A stretch of DNA of 64,000 bases from Podocnemis expansa (GCA_007922195.1 ML681995.1:12639450-12703449); one strand, 5' to 3'; counted from the first letter of the stretch, positions 1 to 13,405 are shown. Notes: a model not told the origin generated them from the letters alone. Numbers and translations are program-made.

Positions 1-811
1 CCCCAAGGCTGCAGCAAGGATCCTGAATCAGTGTTTTAGTCCCACAAAAATGCACTCCACCCAGGTCCTTAGCCAGTGGCTCCCTTCTGCAGTCAGCAGG
101 AGGGGAGTGGCAGGCCATTTCTGGCTACTGGGACACAGACTGTGAACTGATCCAGACTATACCCTGGGGAACGTCACACCAATAAGTTCAGTGATTCAAA
201 TTATATACTTCCCTCCAGAGAATATCTCCATTAGACTAGTTCTTTAGTAATGTTTTGATAATATTTTCACTCCCCCCCCCAATAACAGAAACTAGAGATC
301 CCCAATGAAATTAACAGGAAAGCAGTTTTAACACAAAGAAGACAAAAGTACTTTGTCACATAACACACAATCAACTTCTAGAACTCATTGCCACAGGATG
401 TTATGTTGGACAAAAATATTAATGGATTCAAAAAAAGAACTAAAAAAGTTTATGACTGTTGCTCAAGATGGTTATGGACGCAGCTCCATCCTTGAGTGCC
501 CCCTAAACCCTGGACTCCCAGAAGCTGAGTGAGGAAAACAAGGGAAGATCACTCTAACTGCCCTGTTCTGTACATTCCCTGACACACTGGTACTCACCAT
601 TATGGAAAGACAGGATACGAGGCTAAAGAGACCATTGGTCTGACCCAGTATGGCTGTCATTATGTTCTCAGGTACTCAAACGGCAAACTGAAAGAACAGG
701 AACTAATCGTATCTTGGACTCCACCTTCAACTGCCGATTCTCTAGGGATGACTACACTACATCTACTGAGACAAGATGAAAAGAATGTGAGATTTGGACA
801 AGAGAACATAC
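1..811 (-). other. PSD3 intron 6 (partial) with hAT-like end fragment
   Basis: Non-coding sequence downstream of the exon at 812-892. Positions 1-145 resemble the right part of the hAT-like repeats at 41407-42133 and 12700-12845, sharing a CTCCCTTCTGCAGTCAGCAG-type block and GGGACACAGACTG. A stretch at about 480-660 contains a degenerate repeat-like segment. I see no further exon. Confidence 0.5.
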
Positions 812-892
812 CTGAGGGAGTGATCCAGCGTCATACCCGTGAAATCAAAAAACTTCAGATATTCTTCAGCCACAAGTTTGCTGAACTCATTG
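812..892 (-). CDS. PSD3: PSD3 coding exon 6 (Sec7 domain continues)
   Basis: The acceptor follows a poly-pyrimidine tract of T residues (AG 894-893) and the donor is AG|GTATGTTC (GT starts 811). The 81-bp exon encodes NEFSKLVAEEYLKFFDFTG then MTLDHSLR, a nearly invariant part of the PSD/EFA6 Sec7 domain. It lies only 109 bp after the previous exon. The catalytic glutamate of Sec7 is expected in later exons outside the window. Confidence 0.93.
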
Positions 893-1001
893 CTATAAAA
901 AAAAAGTTTATTATTACAAAATAAACACTAAGCTGCTTTATTATTGCACACAGTCAGCCATAGGAATGACAGTTCATGAAAAGCCTTGTGTTAACACATA
1001 C

Positions 1002-1208
1002 TTTTTACCCAAGTGCTTTGCCACATCAGAGCGCTTGAATCTGTCCAGTTGATAGAGGCGCTTAGCCAGCCTTCTCGCTGCTTCCAAATTGCTGTTGGTA
1101 CCATTGCTAAGATCACTACCATGGTTTTCGGTGCCATCTTTCTCAGGAAGCTCATTGCTACCCATGGCAGCAATGGAGTCTAACGGCGAACTTTTCAGTC
1201 CAGCATTG
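1002..1208 (-). CDS. PSD3: PSD3 coding exon 5 (start of Sec7 domain)
   Basis: Acceptor TTCTATCATATAG (AG 1210-1209), donor GTATGT starting at 1001, phase 2 at both ends, 207 bp. It encodes NAGLKSSPLD, a Ser/Asn-rich linker with SNGTNSN, and then the first helix of the Sec7 domain (EAARRLAKRLYQLDRFKRSD, then VAKHLGK). An apparent earlier GT at 1006-1005 would break the frame of the following exon; the GTATGT donor keeps HLGKNNEFSKL intact, so it was chosen. Confidence 0.93.
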
Positions 1209-2599
1209 CTATATGATAGAAGGAATGTGAAAAAGAAAAAAGGGATCATCAACTTCTTCAAGACAGGTTTACTTTCTAACTGGCAAGATTATAAAATACA
1301 ATGAACCATGCTCAACTAGAGAACCATTTAGCATGGACATATTTGTTTAGTAAAATCAACACGCCAAGATTTTAAAATACAGGGCATAAATTTAGGTGTC
1401 TAAATCAGAGGTTTGATTGAACACCCAGTAACTCTCACTGACTCCACACTCTTGGAAATCACGCCTAATAGGGTGAGTCTAATAATTGCCCTGCTAATCA
1501 TTAAGCATTCTGTTGTTTGCACTGGCTTTTCAAAATACAGATATCTGTATGTAGTAGATGCTTGGCATTTTGTGCTTGAACTGAGTCAAAGAGTGAACAA
1601 AATAAGTTACTTGTAAGTTGTGGGCCATCAACTGAGATAACTCATCTGCAATCCCATAGTGAGAAAAATGGGATTTATAATGGTTCACTCAAGTTACCAC
1701 TCCATCCTTCCTATGCTGCCCCATGAACCAGACCTTGGGTCCAGCCCCTACAAGTGGTTGTGGACCACGGCAGAGTTCAGGGCCCATAGACTCCATCGCT
1801 CTTGATGCACTCCTAAAGGCTATAGCAGGTGCTGTGAATTTTAGAAGGTGCAGAAGGAGGCAAAAGTGGGAAGGGAAGCAGGAATCAAAATAAGAGTCGG
1901 CAGGTGAAGGGGGAAGTTGCGTTACAGTACAGAAGTGACTCACTGAGGCTGGCTGGAGACTTCAAGAAACAGGTATGATGTAGTGCATCTACACTGGGCT
2001 GGTATGCCCAGAGGTCACCTAGAGCGCCAGAAATTAGGGGAGTTACAAGGGTGCTCCCTCAGGGCCATTCTTTGGGAGGGGCAAGAGGGGCGATTGACCC
2101 TGGCCCTGCAGTTTTGTGGGACCTGCGCTGTCCTACCATGATCAGGGCATTGCAGGGCCCACACTGCTGCCCTCACGGCTGCACTGTCCCCCATGCCCTC
2201 CTCGCTGTCTTTGGCACGGAGCCGAAGGCAGCAGGGAAGGGGGGAGCGGGAGCTTGCAGAGGCAGAGTGGGCCAGCCCAGAGGCTGGGCTCTGCTCTCTT
2301 GCTCCTCCCCTGGGCCAGCTGGTTCCATCCTAAGAGTGGGAAGGGACAGCCCAGAGGTGGGGCAGGAAGCAGAGCCCAACTGGTACCTGGGACATCAAGA
2401 CTTCAAAGAGAAACAGCTGAACTCGAATTAATATGCAAGCTAAATTCTGTGAAAGCAGGACTTAATCGAGACTAGGGGTTCTTTTCCCATTACAAAGGGT
2501 AATTTGACTTCAGGCTTCCCATGGTTTGAGCCTGTAAACTGCTCTGATTTGCTGTTACTTTATGACCTGATCCTATGTTTTACACCCCCTTGCATTTAG

Positions 2600-2736
2600 T
2601 TTCATTCCTTTCTGTAAGTTCACCCATCTTCGAAGCATCTGAGGAAGTGGGATCTTCTCCCACAAAAGCTCATGCAAAAAATAAATCTGTTAGTCTTAAA
2701 GTGCCACACAACTCCTTGTTGTTCAATTTCTCCACA
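2600..2736 (+). repeat. Palindromic-family tail
   Basis: GAAGCATCTGAGGAAGTGGG, CCCACAAAAGCTCATGC, AATAAATCTGTTAGTCTTAA and GTGCCACACAACTCCTTG are in the order of the family best seen at 53422-53752. Only one arm is present. Confidence 0.6.
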
Positions 2737-4694
2737 CAACTCCAATTCTTCCCTGGCTTTGACCCACACACAGAGTTCAGATACACTCCCAACTCAAGAT
2801 CCCCCAGCCAGTCTCAACTCTGATTCTCTACAACAACCCTACCTCCAAAGACCCCTTCATCCTGCCCTGATTGATCCCTCCAATTCCTCATCCTGACATT
2901 GCTCCATTTCCCCCACCCTCATAACCAAAATTCTTCCTATTGCTTCCCAACACTTGCCTGAAATGCCATACACCCACTCTAGAAACCCAGCCCTCCTCAG
3001 CATTCCCACCATTGTTTTCACAATGCCAGGCACCACAGCTGCTCCCCTAGTGGCCACGTACATTCAGACCACACCCCCAAGCACCCCATGAGGATGGTCC
3101 CCCACAGAAATACCTTTCTCCCATGTCAGATGTCTCCTACAAATATCCAACCCCTCCCCATGACGCAGCACCATAGCCCCCCCCCACTATCTTCAGCCCC
3201 TCCTCCCCTAGAAGTTACACCCCAAAGCATCATCCCTCCATGAGCTCCCACCACCCCCTTTCCCATAGTGCCTTTCACTCTCCACCACAACTTTAGGAGA
3301 ACTGACCCTAGATGTCTTCTGAAGAAGGGTCCAGTGGCCATTTCTCGCTTGCCCTCCCACTGTCTTGTGGCGGGTTGGTGGGTACACTGCCCCCAAACTT
3401 AACTCTTTGGGGATTCACTGATCATCTCCATCCCACAGCCAGGAACCAAAATCTCCTCCATGGTCTTCTCCCCCCATCAAAACCCTGGGCTCTGGTCGGG
3501 CATCAGGCAAGCAGCTCTGCCTCATGATGGGCAATCCAGGCCCACTGAGGGCACTGAATCCTCAGCACCAGGGAACCTGGGTCACTAGGGGTCAGAGCTC
3601 GATGTACCTGCTAGGCCCCAGTCCCAGCTGGTGAGGAGAAGGCCATGGTCCTGCCCAAAAGATTTCCTGTCCTTGGAGTCACGCCACAGTGACCCTGAGG
3701 ATGAGTGGCTGGCTAGCCGGACACTCCCAGAAGACTCCAACCTTGAGGTTATCTGAAGGCCTCCCTGAGTGGAGAACCAGGGAACAATTATTTGGCAGGG
3801 CACAAATAGAGGCAGGCAAGATGAGCTGTGGAGACAGTACCCAAGGGTCTGCGACACAGTACTGGGTATGGACCCGTGGTTTGAAAACTACTAAACTAGA
3901 TGACCTCCTGAGATCCGTTCCACCCCTACCGTTCTGATTCTATGAGCAGTGTGTGTTACAGATGACTGTAAGCACTACAGCAGAACTTGTCAGAGCAGGC
4001 TATAAACAAATTGATATAAAGCACTAACTGATCTGTTGGATTCTATAACAATAGATCAGTTATCTATTACAATGTCTATTGATCATTCACTTACTCCTTG
4101 TAAATGGATCTTTAATATAAAGCACAACCCAAAAAACTTTGCTCAGCTGCAGTTCCCCACAAACTGAAGCACTACCTACATTCCGGTCAGAAGAGGGGAT
4201 GAGGACAGCAGCTTTCTTCCGATTCTTCACTATCCATTGTACTTCAAACAAGAAGGGACAGTGGTGCTTCTCGGGAGATTTTCTTTTAACAGTTTTGTCA
4301 GCATCCTCTCCCTTCCACCTCTGTTACAGCAGAATCACTTACATATATATTTTGTGAGCAACACTTCTAATAATCATCTCAAACAGATTTTGAAAGCATC
4401 AAAATGTCAGTGCTATTACCAGGAGTATATTTATTTTAATTTAAATAATAACAAGTCACCTAGAAAAGGCTTTAGAAGCCTGAAAGCACAATTAATATTG
4501 CAGCATAACCCCAGCAATATTGACACAATGGCTCACACACAAGCCAGTCACCTGCATACAAAAATGCCCCTTTCTACTCCCCATCAATGTGGGAAACAGA
4601 TCCTCAGCCCTCTCAAAAGCTCTATAGATCTTGTGCAGTGTGCTTTTAAGGATATCAGATAGTAAAAACAGGCTATTTCAGACTACGTGGGGAA

Positions 4695-4882
4695 AGATCC
4701 AAAGTGGCAGCCATGTTAGTCTAGTTCGGTAAAACAAACAAACAAGGAATCCTTCAGCACTTAAAATAAGTTTCCCCCAACTTCAAAGCACCTGACAAAG
4801 TGGGATTTTTCTCCCACGAAAGCTCATGCAATAAATGTATTTGTTAGTCTTTAAGTGCCACAGAACTCCTTGTTTGTTTTTA
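4695..4882. repeat. Palindromic repeat, two arms
   Basis: The left arm TTAGTCTAGTTCGGTAAAAC with AACAAGGAATCC is the complement of the right arm GTGCCACAGAACTCCTTG and following sequence. The centre has TGACAAAGTGGGATTTTTCT and AAAGCTCATGCAATAAATG. Confidence 0.65.
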
Positions 4883-6440
4883 TGTGGGGAAAGCAAGTTC
4901 TAGAGCCCAAGACTCCCACAGTAAACACCCTACAGCAGTCTCTTCTCTCTTCATACTGAACATCTGACTTCCTGAGGTACACCCAAAAATCTCAGCTTTC
5001 ATGGAGAACAATGCAAAAGGCAAAGAGCTCAACTACGAACTACTGCTACGTACCTGATACACTTACAGTGTCTTCCAAACACACAAACCCCTTCAAGTCA
5101 TGTCAAATTATGCATAATCACAAGGGCTCCAATTTCATCACAGAGATCGCAGTGGCCACAGCAATTCAGAATTTGAATAAAGTCTGTGAAACCATGGAAA
5201 TGGCTTATAAAAATGCATGTGATTAGGTCCCTAAAATTGGCATTGGAATCCCAGGCACTAGGTTACACCACCACTCAGTTTGGACTTGTCCACCCCTCCT
5301 CTGATGGTGACAGTGGGATGGACAGCCAAACTTGAGCAGTACTGTAACCTTAGAACAGGGAGTCTGGTCAGAAGCCACAACTGCAAGATTAGTACAGGGT
5401 AGCCTTGCTCTCCAAAACTCTTATCCCAGTCCCCATATTTCAGTATTTCCACTATACTCTGAGAGGTACTGCAAACTCCACTATTTTGGTGAACTTTCCA
5501 TGACTTATCTGCTCTCTGCATCTGTGCCATGAAACTTACTAAACATTTCCACACTAAAATCATGACCTGACCACCAATAAAACACAACCCTGCTTCCCCC
5601 ATCTATTCCTTATTACAGGCAATATTTATAACCCTGGAAAGCAGCAGCATTGACAGAAAACATTTGCATCCTGCAGTCAAATACAAAGACAAGAACTATC
5701 ACAAACCATGACTGGTTATATGGACATGCCAGCAACTACCATACAGTGGCCTACAATCCACAGCAATTTCAGCATAGCACTGTAGAAATGGACTGGGAAT
5801 AGAAAAGGAAAAGAGAGCTTGTCTTTTGCTCTTGGCAGCTTGCCAGAGGGAAAAAGGCAATTCAAGTCAGGTATTTCATATACGAAGTGTCATCTCAAAG
5901 CAGCTGACTATTTGAGTCAATGTTTTTTTCAGTTTTTCTTAAAACAAAGCAATTCCCTACTAGTAAGAGAGTGAATGAATGTGGTCTTTAGACTTCAACA
6001 CCTAAATGTAGCATTCAGATGAAAGAGGCCAACTTGATAATATCAGTGATTGATGGGGAGATTTCAATGTTCAGTTCTCATTAGAAATTAATGAGTGTCC
6101 AAATCACTTAAGCAGCTTTGAAAATATGAAGCACCAACATATATAACATCTTTTACAATCCTTGATCTCTAGATGTATAATAAGTGTTATTTAATCATTT
6201 CCTAGATCTCTATTTTGACAATGATGTTAATAGCCAATCTGGGCAAACTATGATGGTGGTTCAAGTGATGCCTATTCATAAAGACCAAGATGACCTAGAG
6301 TGAGGATTCAGATCCATTCTATAGATATGAAAGCCCCTATGTCAGCCTCTGATGTTTATGGGATAATGAGGAAAACTTGCTAAATGGTATAAGATAGATG
6401 GATGTGTAATTTTTTAATCATTTCATAGATGCTACCTAGT

Positions 6441-6466
6441 CAAATCAAATCAAATCAAATCAAATC
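6441..6466. repeat. (CAAAT)n microsatellite
   Basis: Five perfect CAAAT units, directly next to a CR1-like relic; probably that relic's 3' tail read from the other strand. Confidence 0.85.
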
Positions 6467-6550
6467 AGAGGGCTGGAAGGGACCTCGTGAGATCATCGAG
6501 TCCATCCCCCTGGGAATTGAACCCAGGACCGTCTGCATGTTAAGCAGAGG
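6467..6550 (-). repeat. CR1-like/SINE-like relic
   Basis: GGGCTGGAAGGGACCTC followed by GATCATCGAGTCCATCC is the block typical of sauropsid CR1-type 3' regions. It continues into GAATTGAACCCAGGACCGTC, which resembles a tRNA-derived T-arm/B-box in reverse. It could therefore be a CR1-tailed SINE. It is short and has no open frame. Confidence 0.55.
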
Positions 6551-7082
6551 TGTAGTTTAAGGCAAAGAGAATCCATAATGATAACCTAATGTGACCTATT
6601 GCGTATCACAGGCCAAAGAACTTAACCCAGTGATGCTTGCAAAATTAATCACAAGGATCAGACATCAGTGAACTTGAACTCCTGGTCCTAGGGCTCACAG
6701 ACAGCAAGATCCTACCTAAGCCACTAGCTGGATTTGCACTAATGATTTCTGTCTCCTTGTTAATTTTACAGCCTCTTCTGTCCTTTGTGTTCCAGCATAC
6801 TCAGATTCTTATCTGAATACCCTGATGATGTGTGCCATAGGAGTCAGTCAAAAATTAAAAACAACAAGATAAATAGCTGCAGCCTTAAATTTACTTCATG
6901 GCTCCAACAGGCACCAGATTGGTGATGTTCCCCCCTCTCAAAAATAGAGATTTTAAACTATTTCACAATGGGCCATAACAACCAGGTAGGAGCCCTAAAA
7001 CAGTTTATAATGGTTATTCCATTTTTACTATTAACCATTTATTCTTGTGCTAGCATCCTAGAGACCACACAGCTGAGGGCCC

Positions 7083-7086
<4 letters not shown>

Positions 7087-7142
<56 letters not shown>
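7087..7142. repeat. (CT)n(CA)n compound microsatellite
   Basis: About 16 CT units (7087-7118) followed by 12 AC units (7119-7142), perfect. Likely length-variable. Confidence 0.95.
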
Positions 7143-7171
7143 CCCTATTTCTGACCCTAAACAGTTTGTCT

Positions 7172-7997
7172 AGGCTATGTCTACACTACAGAACTCTGTC
7201 AGGCAAAGTTTTGCCAGCAGAGAGCCACTGTTATAATTGTGGAGGCAGAGAGTGTCCACCTAGCCATCCTTTCGTAGACGGAGTGCATCCTCACTAGGAT
7301 CACTTCCACCAATAGAAAGAGGAGTGTGGGGGATCTAAGAAGTCAACCTCAGGCTCCCTGCTGCCTCCTCATGTCCACAGGCACCCTGCTGCCTGCAGCC
7401 TTGTCAAAGACGCACCCTTGCTAAAGACACGGGCACTGTGCCTGGGGCCTCCAGCAGCCCCACTGCTGCCGGGACTGAGAGCCCCAGTGGCTGCTTCCTA
7501 TGCTGCTGAGACTTCCTATGCTGCAGACCTGCTACGGCTGGGGACCAGGAGCTGCCTCCAGTCTCTCACGGCTGGGAGGGGAAGCGGAACCACTGACGCT
7601 TCCCAGCTGCAAGCAGTGGGGGCGCGGCAGACACAGGGCTCACAGTCCTGGCAACTCCCCCCCAGGACCCTAGCAAGCCCCAGGCAGCTGAAGCCCTGCT
7701 GCTTGGGGACCCCCCTTGTCAGTTTCACTGCTCTACCAAGCTACTTACAGCAGTGACGTTGACAAGTATGACAGCTCCCCACAAGTATAAAAAGGCAGAG
7801 CGTCCACACTGACACTCTGCCACGTTAACATTGCCAACAAAAGCCCTATGTCACTTGTTTTGGTGGTATTATTTTGCCAGCAAAACAGGGCAGTTTTATT
7901 GGAAAAGAGGGGAGTGTGGTGTGTGCCCTAGGACTTTTTTGCCAACAAAAGCTGACTTTTGTAGACAAAACTTCCTAGCATAGACAAGGCCTTAAAG
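7172..7997. mobile_element. Non-autonomous TIR element
   Basis: Starts near CTAGGCTATGTCTACACTAC and ends near CTAGCATAGACAAGGCCTTA; the ends are imperfect inverted repeats (TGTCTACAC versus TAGACAAGGCC). Its outer parts share TTTTGCCAGCA, TAATTGTGG/TAATTATAG and GGAGTGCATCCTCACTAGGA with 61.1-62.23 kb, so they are one family. The middle is GC-rich (CTG/CAG-type) and has no transposase. Confidence 0.65.
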
Positions 7998-8843
7998 ACA
8001 ACACACAGACCCTAGTCTACACTAGTGGGCTTTTCGGCAGCAGTTGATCACTAGTTACACAAGGAACATAAAATTCCTTGTGTAACTGGTGGTGACTTTG
8101 TAAGCCGCCAGTACATATCAGGAAAAAGCAAACCACAAATCCTTTGCTGACGGCTTTCCCCTATGCTCCCGACCCCCAGGACTTCCAGGGCTGACTTCCG
8201 GGAATGGCGTAGCAAGTTCAGACTCCCTGCAACTGCTCCCAGAACCACGAGCTAACAGGTGAGAATTTGCCACTGTCAGTACACACATACCCAGAGTGGG
8301 TGTGGGGAGACATATAAGTAGGGCAAGTGGAAGATGGAGGGAGAAAAGCCTTTGGGTATTTTAGCACAGTTTAGCTATGTGCACATTTCTTAACCAAGCA
8401 CTAACAGTAACTGTCACTTGCCTAACTATTATCAATTTAATATATGCGTTAAGGTAGGTGCCTTTGACTTGTAGTCTCATTTGGCTTCACAGATAGCCCC
8501 ACCCCTAGGAATGCTGCATCTGGAAAGAGTAAACAGAATTCAGAGAGAGTAAGGGAAAGAAAGGCCTGAGGTTTTCATAAGTTTTATGTGATGGAGGCTT
8601 GGGGGTGGAGGGGTGGGAATTACACCTTTTCTTGCTTTTCTGAAAGAAATTTACATTATTTAAAGCAAAGATAAGGCAGCAGTGGCAGCAAAGCCCACTC
8701 CAGCAAGCAGAATAGTGATTAGAAATTAAGAGCCATCTCTTGAAGCCAGTGGCCAAACTCCCATCAAATTCAGCAGGGGCAGGATTGCACTCAGGTGCCT
8801 AACATTTGAGGATGCCATGTTGTCATGCCTTCAGTTTCAGTCT

Positions 8844-8863
8844 TTAAAAAAAAAAAAAAAAAT
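8844..8863. repeat. Poly-A tract
   Basis: About 17-18 consecutive A, slightly interrupted at the ends. Confidence 0.85.
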
Positions 8864-11800
8864 CAACTTTTTATGAAGATCATTTCCCAAACCAAAACAC
8901 AGCTGTAAACTGTCTGACTGTAAACCGCCTTATCCATCCTTAATTGATTTGTACTGCCACAGTACCCATGGACTGCATGCAAGACTGGCACCACGTTCAA
9001 TCCCAAGGTTAATACTGTGCACTTAATTCTGGTCCCATTGAAGACAGCACTGATCTTAATAGGAGTAGAGTTAGGCCAACACCATTAGCTGTTGAAAAAT
9101 TCCATTATGCGCATGCAATCACTTATTTAAAATTAGCCATATAAATTTCTGGTGGGAAGTGCCATCCCCGCCCTAAGGATTTTAAGATTTAAGGAAAGTT
9201 AATATTAAACTGGGGACAGATACCCAGAAGCCTCCAAACATTTTGTAGTGCTAAGAGAATTTCTTTTGTCCCTTGTTTTAAAGAAGCCGAAACAATGTGT
9301 GCAAGACAGGTTCCCTTGTGGAACAAAGGTTGATTGTGGATGCAGACTTCTAAGCAGCTTTGGAATATGACATGCAACACGATTGACAGCTTGAAGGCCA
9401 AAGTGCTTCCAGACTGCTTACAACAGATCTGGAGAATGATTAGGAAGCCTGTTCTGCATGTCCTGCAGCTCAATAGAAACTCGTCAATCAATGATTTACC
9501 TCACTGATTAGCATCTATTACAGGCTCTCCCAGAGAGAAGCTCCCTCTCTTGCTAGGTGATTCACTATGCTACTCTGCTCTAAATAGTTTTAAATGCTTC
9601 AAAGGCGTACATATGAAGTCTCTGCACAGTTGTGCTTTCAAATAGCTCAGTTCTCTGCAAGAAGCACAGTGGCACTCGCTTGCTACTCCCCTTTGCTGTG
9701 CAGCTCAATACCATACTATCAGTTGAGGGTATGAATGGAGGAAGTATTTTATGGGCCAACAACTCTGAGTAGCTGCCAAGAAGCCATTAACAAAGACCAA
9801 GCACTCAGACTTGTCCCCCTCCAAAGAAAGCCACACAGAAACATACAGTTATATGTCCACTAGAACCTAACACTTCTCATTCTTTACCCATAAGATTCAT
9901 AGTCAAAGTAGTTTTTAGGAACTAAAACATGTTTAGCTGCTTTAACATGACCACCAGCTGTATAAAACCATCTTCTTTATCACTCTTCTTTTGCTTCCAG
10001 TAACAAAAATCTCACTAATCATAAAGGAGTAAACATTTTAAATGTCAGAAAATTCTACTTCTAGAAGGCATGTACCAGAGCAAATACACATCTTCTCCCT
10101 ACAGCATCACAGTATTAGAACACCAAGACCATCAGCCTAAAAGGACAGGATTAGCCCCTCAACAGCCAGTGTGCGCGTCCCAATATTACACTGGTATCAC
10201 AGCTGACAGTAGTCTAAGTAGAAGCATCAACCAAATATTTGCTGAAAATACTGTGGACCTGATTCTTAAGCTACTCCAAGATCTCTTCACACTGCTGCAG
10301 CAACAAAGAGACTTGAAAGCGAGTGTAAATGTATGCCCACTTTAAGGCCCCTTGGCACCACAACAGCAGCATAAAGGGAATTTAGTGCATGTGAAAATCA
10401 GACCCTATCTGATTTGGCTGGTCTGTTGTAGTTCTTTTCCTAAGTAGTTTATCATTGACAGAAGGTGTGAAAGTATTAAAAAGAACATTTCAAAAAAACG
10501 ACCTATGTAATATTTACGGAAACTGATTTTGTGCACAGAGAGGCCCAGATACTCATCTGATACAAACTGGCCTGGTCTTCAGTGGGATCTAGCCAATCTG
10601 CCTGTTAATGAGATCAGAATAGATTTTTTCAAAAGGGCATTAAATCCCAGTTACCTCTGTTCCAAAATGCTCAGCCCCTAACTCTTCCATGCATGGGACA
10701 GAAAGCTATCCCATCTGTTCAGCAAACATTCTTCTCACGGTGAGCTTCTTGTACGTGTTGCAGCTTTAGAGACAAGCACAACAAACACTTTACACTAGTT
10801 CTCACTTAAATGTCCCCACAAGACGCTTTCAGATTCCTCAGGGGCAACTTGAAAGACGTTAACTACTTCCCCCTGCTCTTCCTGGTTCCCCACAACAACT
10901 TCCCTCCAAAAGACCTGCTTCAAATGCCCAGAATACAATGAAGTCACACACAACTCCCTCACCGGCATTAAAGATTAACCGTTTGGAGACTGGCCCAGGA
11001 AGCTCATGTGGAGTGTGCAGCTGTTTCAGCTTAATTCTTTTGCAGGCATCTAGGAGAAAACATGCTAAAAAATACAGCATTTATTCGTCTCTTTGAAGTC
11101 TCTTCTTTAAAAAGAGCAAACAAACATGCTGATGGTATGTATCGGGCCACTCATTGTCCAGAAGGAGTTTTAGTTCATAATTCTGCAGTGTGTCTACCTT
11201 TCCTCCTTTTCACATCTGATACAACACCCAGAAGTTTTGCCAAGTAGTTTGAAAGATTTTTGCATTGTTTTGGCTACCCATAGTTTTTCTTATAGCAAAA
11301 ACAAGTAACATTCACAGACAGCCCCCTAAAACTCTTTGCTTCTGCCCCCTTCCCCAAAGAAACAGCTGAAATAAAGGGTTAACCAGCAAGAATGCAGAGG
11401 GGTTGGATGGATAGCAGACATGACCAATTGATAAGAGGCTAGACTGCACTTTGGGCCAGATCCTCAGGTGGGCATAAAACAATACAACTCTGAGGACATC
11501 AGTGAACAGATGTATGAAATCCCTAGGCTACTAAAAAGCACTGACTTTAATGGAGCTATGTAAACACATGCCAGCTGAGCATCTGACCACGGATGCTTTG
11601 TATTGGAAAAGGTGTGTGCAGTTTTCTGATCAGCTGCTGGTTGCTCTGTCTCTCTTTTTTGGTCAGCTCCTGGATTTTTTTAATTTGTTTTGCTTTGAGA
11701 GAGAGCTGGGGACAAATACGTTGTCAGCAGCCTGTGTTTCTAAATAACTCCTTATTTAGAAGATATAAGCAGTTTTATAAATCCTCATCAAATGCACGAG

Positions 11801-12354
11801 ACATACAATATTAACCAGGACAAAAGAGAACTCAGCCCTTTTTGGTTTAAAGAAACGTTATGCAATGATACAATCATCCAGTTTTTCTAGCAAGCCAGGT
11901 ACTTTCAAGATGCTTGTATCAATTCCTCTTGGCCTTATAATCTATGAAGTTAGAGGATGACACTTCTGACACAACCCTTAACCCAAAAGACAGTAGTACC
12001 AGAGCAGAGCCTCAGCTCATGCAAACTATCATAGCTCCACTGACTTCAAAGTCCATCTCCATATGAACAAGCCAAAGTCAATTATACCAATCCATGGTCC
12101 TAAAAGTGACAGAGGCCACAGTTCAGTGATTCCTAACCCAGATAACCCAAGGGCCATCAATATTATTTTTACAACTCTGAAGCACCACCAGCCTCTGCCA
12201 GAGAAGGAAAATACAGTATACCGTGAATAAAATTATTAATAGGGACCAATTAAGTAAAACCAATAAAGGGGCACATTTGAACTGGCTAGAAACAACTTAG
12301 GACAATTTTTTTTTAATTGTAAAATGGGCTGCTGTGAAAAATGAGAGGCAAAGT

Positions 12355-12371
12355 GTTTTTTTTTTTTTTTA
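12355..12371. repeat. Poly-T tract
   Basis: About 15 T in a row within an AT-rich region (12.30-12.55 kb). Confidence 0.85.
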
Positions 12372-12639
12372 CTTTTTTTGGAGCTTCTTAAGTTTACATT
12401 TCCAAATTTAGTTTTCTAATTTTTTTTTAGTCTCATGAACATTAATGAAAGGGTCATGAAAAGCTTTCATTTACTGAAAAAATCCAGTTTTCACTAAAAG
12501 AAAACATTTTGGTAATTTTTTTATTTTAAAATCTTTTAAAAAACACATGACTTTGCACACTTGTAACGCTAGTCATCATTCATTACCCATTTTCCACAAC
12601 ATAAGATGGGAATGACAGTTATATTAATACTACATTTTC

Positions 12640-12722
12640 TCCATGTGTCCTCCAATATCCTCCTTTTTGTACTTCCCTGTCCTCCTTTCCGTGCTTTGGT
12701 ATCTGGTAACCCTACCCATGGC
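12640..12722 (-). repeat. Fragment of the 16.79-kb TIR element
   Basis: Reads on the minus strand as GGGTTACCAGATACCAAAGC then AAAGGAGGACAGGG, matching the plus strand at 16797-16845. It is only one end of that element. Confidence 0.6.
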
Positions 12723-12734
12723 AACACACTTTGC

Positions 12735-12845
12735 CTGCATTCTTAGGCAGCAGCTCCCTTCTGCAACTAGCAAGAGGGGAACAGCAGGCCATTCTGAAAG
12801 ACCCCAAAGACTACTTTTGGGTCATTGATTAAGAACCTCTGCAAT
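12735..12845. repeat. hAT-like end fragment
   Basis: GCAGCTCCCTTCTGCAACTA, AGGCCATTCTGAAAG and TTAAGAACCTCTGC correspond to the right part of the elements at 1-145 and 41407-42133. Confidence 0.45.
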
Positions 12846-12901
12846 AGCTTATCTGCAGACAACAGTGCCAGGTACTGAATAAACAGTAACCAATGTATCT
12901 A

Positions 12902-13405
12902 AGGGCATGTCTACAATACAACCATAAGTCAACCTATGTTAGGCTGACTCACAGCCACCACAGTGACTGATGTCCACACTACCATCCCTCTGTCAGTTGC
13001 ATACCTCCTCAGGAGTGCTCCTATTGCCTGAAGAGGGGCAGGAGGAAAAGGATTGAAAGCCTCCAGGCAGCTCCCCACTAGAAACCCTGCTCCCTCCCCC
13101 CAGGCTTCTCCCCTTCCCATTTCCATGTAGCAGAGACCCATGCCCAAGTCCAGCTGATTGCCTGGCTCCTGGCAAAGAGGTGGGAGCAGAGAATGCAAGT
13201 GGAAGCCTGGCTGGGAAGCCAGCAGTTGGCTTTTCTTGTCAATTGCATGGCTCCAGACTGCACCCAAAAAAGCCCTCTCTCTCATGGAGGTGGAGTTACG
13301 TTGGCATAGTAGGGCACTTACAATAGTAGGAGCAAAACCTAGCATAGTCACTGATATAGTTAGTTTGACATAAGCTGGTTTATGTCAAACTACCTCTGCA
13401 ATTTA
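12902..13405. mobile_element. Non-autonomous TIR element (TGTCTACA type)
   Basis: Starts GGGCATGTCTACAATACAAC with ATAAGTCAACCTATGTTAG and closes with GACATAAGCTGGTTTATGTC and ACTACCTCTGCAATTTAGAT. The ends are imperfectly inverted (TAAGTCAACCTATGTT against TTTGACATAA...TTATGTCAAA). It resembles 51.7-52.26 kb (CATCAACATAAGG, TTACCTAACATAGATTGAC). There is no open frame of its own. Confidence 0.5.

Noticed and set aside
6500..6545. tRNA-like T-arm and B-box sequence
   Set aside because: No complete cloverleaf; it sits next to a CR1-like block and a CAAAT tail, so it is part of a SINE/CR1 relic.
7087..7142. Possible CRISPR-like or other regular array
   Set aside because: It is a plain dinucleotide microsatellite. 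No array with unique spacers exists anywhere in the window.
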